Shown here in pieces: positions 61,364 to 64,000 of a DNA stretch of 64,000 bases; positions within the stretch are counted from its first letter, which is position 1; every line of letters starts with the position of its first letter. Position numbers and translations under genes: made by a program. Origin of the DNA: Sinonovacula constricta (Eukaryota > Mollusca > Bivalvia > Cardiida > Solecurtidae); assembly GCA_007844125.1 (NCBI GenBank), contig CM017564.1, positions 24,390,849 through 24,454,848 on the forward strand. Direction: 5' to 3'. The notes beneath the pieces were generated by a model that was given only the letters and a program-made list of their open reading frames with translations, ran no database searches and was not told where the DNA came from.

Positions 61364-64000
61364 ACAAATCTGCATTAAGCACCTGTGTCCGTCAGTCGTC
61401 ATTTCAAATCTGCATTAATCACCTGTGTCCGTCAGTCGTCATTTCAAATCTGCATTAAGCACCTGTGACCGTCAATCGTCATTTCAAATCTGGATTAAGC
61501 ACCTGTGTCCGTCAGTCGTCATTTCAAATCTGGATTAAGCACCTGTGTCCGTCAGTCGTCATTTCAAATCTGCATTAAGCACCTTTGTCCGTCAGTCGTC
61601 ATTTCAAATCTGCATTAAGCACCTGTGTCCGTCAGTCGTCAATTCAAATCTGCATTAAGCACCTGTGTCCGTTAGTCGTCAATTCAAATCTGCATTAAAC
61701 ACCTTTGTCAGTTAGTCGTCATTTCAAATCTGCATTAAGCACATGTGTCCGTCAGTCGTCATTTCAAATCTGCATTAAGCACCTGTGTCCGTTAGTCGTC
61801 ATTTCAAATCTGCATTAAGCACCTTTGTTCGTCAGTCGTCATTTCAAATCTGCATTAAACACCTGTGTCCGTCAGTCGTCATTTCAAATCTGCATTAAGC
61901 ACCTTTGTCCGTCAGTCGTCATTTCAAATCTGCATTAAGTACCTGTGTCCGTCAGTCGTCATTTCAAATCTGCATTAAGCACCTGTGTCCGTCAGTCGTC
62001 ATTTCAAATCTGCATTAAGCACATGTGTCCGTCAGTCGTCATTTCAAATCTGCAAGAAGCACCTGTGTCCGTCAGTCGTCATTTCAAATCTGCATTAAGC
62101 ACATGTGTCTGTCAGTCGTCATTTCAAATCTGCAAGAAGCACCTGTGTCCGTCAGTCGTCATTTTAAATCTGCATTAAGCACCTGTGTCCGTCAGTCGTC
62201 ATTTCAAATCTGTATGAAGCGCCTGTGTCCGTCAGTCGTCATTTCAAATCTGCAAGAAGCACCTGTGTCCGTCAGTCGTCATTTTAAATCTGCATTAAGC
62301 ACCTGTGACCGTCAGTCGTCATTTCAAATCTGCATTAAGCACCTGTGTCCGTCAGTCGTTATTTCAAATCTGCATTAAGCACCTGTGTCCGTCAGTCGTC
62401 ATTTCAAATCTGTATGAAGCGCCTGTGTCCGTCAGTCGTCATTTCAAATCTGCAAGAAGCACCTTTGTCCGTCAGTCGTCATTTTAAATCTGCATTAAGC
62501 ACCTGTGTCCGTCAGTCGTTATTTCAAATCTGCATTAAGCACCTGTGTCCGTCAGTCGTCATTTCAAATCTGCATTAAGCACCTTTGTCCGTCAGTCGTC
62601 ATTTCAAATCTGCATTAAGTACCTGTGTCCGTCAGTCGTCATTTCAAATCTGCATTAAGCACCTGTGTCCGTCAGTCGTCATTTCAAATCTGCATTAAGC
62701 ACATGTGTCCGTCAGTCGTCATTTCAAATCTGCAAGAAGCACCTGTGTCCGTCAGTCGTCATTTCAAATCTGCATTAAGCACATGTGTCTGTCAGTCGTC
62801 ATTTCAAATCTGCAAGAAGCACCTGTGTCCGTCAGTCGTCATTTTAAATCTGCATTAAGCACCTGTGTCCGTCAGTCGTCATTTCAAATCTGTATGAAGC
62901 GCCTGTGTCCGTCAGTCGTCATTTCAAATCTGCAAGAAGCACCTGTGTCCGTCAGTCGTCATTTTAAATCTGCATTAAGCACCTGTGACCGTCAGTCGTC
63001 ATTTCAAATCTGCATTAAGCACCTGTGTCCGTCAGTCGTTATTTCAAATCTGCATTAAGCACCCCTGTCCGTCAGTCGTCATTTCAAATCTGCATTAAGC
63101 ATCTGTGTCCGTCAGTCGTCATTTCAAATCTGCATTAAGCACATGTGTCCGTCAGTCGTCATTTCAAATCTGCATTAAGCACCTGTGTCCGTCAGTCGTC
63201 ATTTCAAATCTGCATTAAGCACCTGTGTCCGTCAGTCGTCATTTCAAATCTGCATGAAGCACCTTTGTCCGTCAGTCGTCATTTTAAATCTGCATTAAGC
63301 ACCTGTGTCCGTCAGTCGTTATTTCAAATCTGCATTAAGCACCTGTGTCCGTCAGTCGTCATTTCAAATCTGCATTAAGCACCTGTGTCCGTCAGTCGTT
63401 ATTTCAAATCTGCATTAAGCACCTGTGTCCGTCAGTCGTTATTTCAAATCTCCATTAAGCACATGTGTCCGTCAGTCGTCATTTCAAATCTGCATTAAGC
63501 ACTCCTGTCCGTCAGTCGTCATTTCAGATCTGCATTAAACACCTGTGTCCGTCAGTCGTTATTTCAAATCTGCATTAAGCACCTGTGTCCGTCAGTCGTC
63601 ATTTCAAATCTGCATTAAACACCTGTGTCCCTCAATCGTCATTTCAAATCTGCATTAAGCACCTGTGTCCGTCAGTCGTCATTTCAAATCTGCATTAAGC
63701 ACCTGTGTCCGTCAGTCGTCATTTCAAATCTGCATTAGGCACCTTTGTCCGTCAGTCGTCATTTCAAATCTGGATTAAGCTCCTGTGTCCGTCAGTCGTC
63801 ATTTCAAATCTGCATTAAACACCTGTGTCCGTCAGTCGTCATTTCAAATCTGCATTAAGCACCTTTGTCCGTCAGTCGTTATTTCAAATCTGGATTAAGC
63901 TCCTGTGTCCGTCAGTCGTCATTTCAAAGCTGCATTAAGCACCTGTGTCCGTCAGTCGTCATTTAAAATCTGCATTAAGCACCTGTGTCCGCCAGTCGTC
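61364..64000. repeat. 40 bp minisatellite, about 66 copies, runs off the window
   Basis: The unit reads ATTTCAAATCTGCATTAAGC then ACCTGTGTCCGTCAGTCGTC, with exact 40 bp spacing and point variants (GCAAGAAGC, GTATGAAGC, ATTTTAAATC, ACATGTG, ACCTTTG, TCGTT). Variant order is shared between about 61865-62380 and 62545-63060 (offset 680 bp, 17 units), showing recent block duplication. The overlapping 60-117 codon frames arise because stops are rare in the unit and repeat every 120 bp; they are not genes. The right end is cut. Confidence 0.98.

Noticed and set aside
61945..63378. Series of 60-117 codon frames with SVSRHFKSA-type repeats
   Set aside because: Products of the 40 bp minisatellite; 40 bp cycles through three frames every 120 bp and several frames are open at once.
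61364..64000. CRISPR-like array
   Set aside because: Regular 40 bp spacing, but there are no unique spacers: the whole unit repeats. The context is eukaryotic.

Overview
The window looks like non-coding nuclear DNA from an animal. It is roughly two-thirds A+T by eye, has no long non-repetitive open frame, and is full of microsatellites, minisatellites and interspersed repeats. Two well-preserved tRNA-derived SINEs, plus a family of short elements sharing the core GTTACCGCCTTGGAACGG, suggest a mollusc, most likely a bivalve. That taxonomic call is inference from repeat style, not from a marker gene. I found no convincing intact protein-coding gene, rRNA gene or functional tRNA gene. The only protein-like relic I can name is an N-terminal transposase fragment inside a DNA transposon.

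Layout. Positions 1-12500 are mostly featureless AT-rich DNA. They carry a few R1/R2 interspersed repeats, an (AAT)n tract with a palindromic core, and two short copies of a module that recurs further right. Positions 12530-28970 are two diverged tandem copies of one segment: unit A about 12530-21540, unit B about 21930-28970. Their shared blocks stay in the same order, and the differences are explained by insertions (R1 elements in B, a roughly 2.8 kb stretch in A) and by a local minisatellite expansion in A. Each unit contains two related modules, so the duplication is nested. At 28971-30345, just past the last block of unit B, is an array of about 23 copies of an exact 60 bp unit. Positions 33000-54700 hold a second, more degraded pair, C (about 33800-43100) and D (about 43600-54700), with short landmarks shared with A and B. 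A SINE at 40567-40879 with a 13 bp target duplication is absent from the matching site in D.

Positions 57032-61077 are a 4046 bp DNA transposon defined by 27 bp terminal inverted repeats and a TA target duplication. It has unusual CGTTTC-rich subterminal arrays and a decayed Tc1/mariner-like N-terminus. A (GAA)n tract follows, and from 61364 to the right edge runs a 40 bp minisatellite of about 66 copies. It contains a recently duplicated block of about 515 bp, displaced by 17 units, and continues beyond the window.

The candidate for something undescribed is the nested, apparently non-coding segmental duplication array (about 6.7-54.7 kb), followed by the CGTTTC-rich transposon. All similarity statements come from reading by eye; identities are approximate and boundaries uncertain by tens to hundreds of bases.
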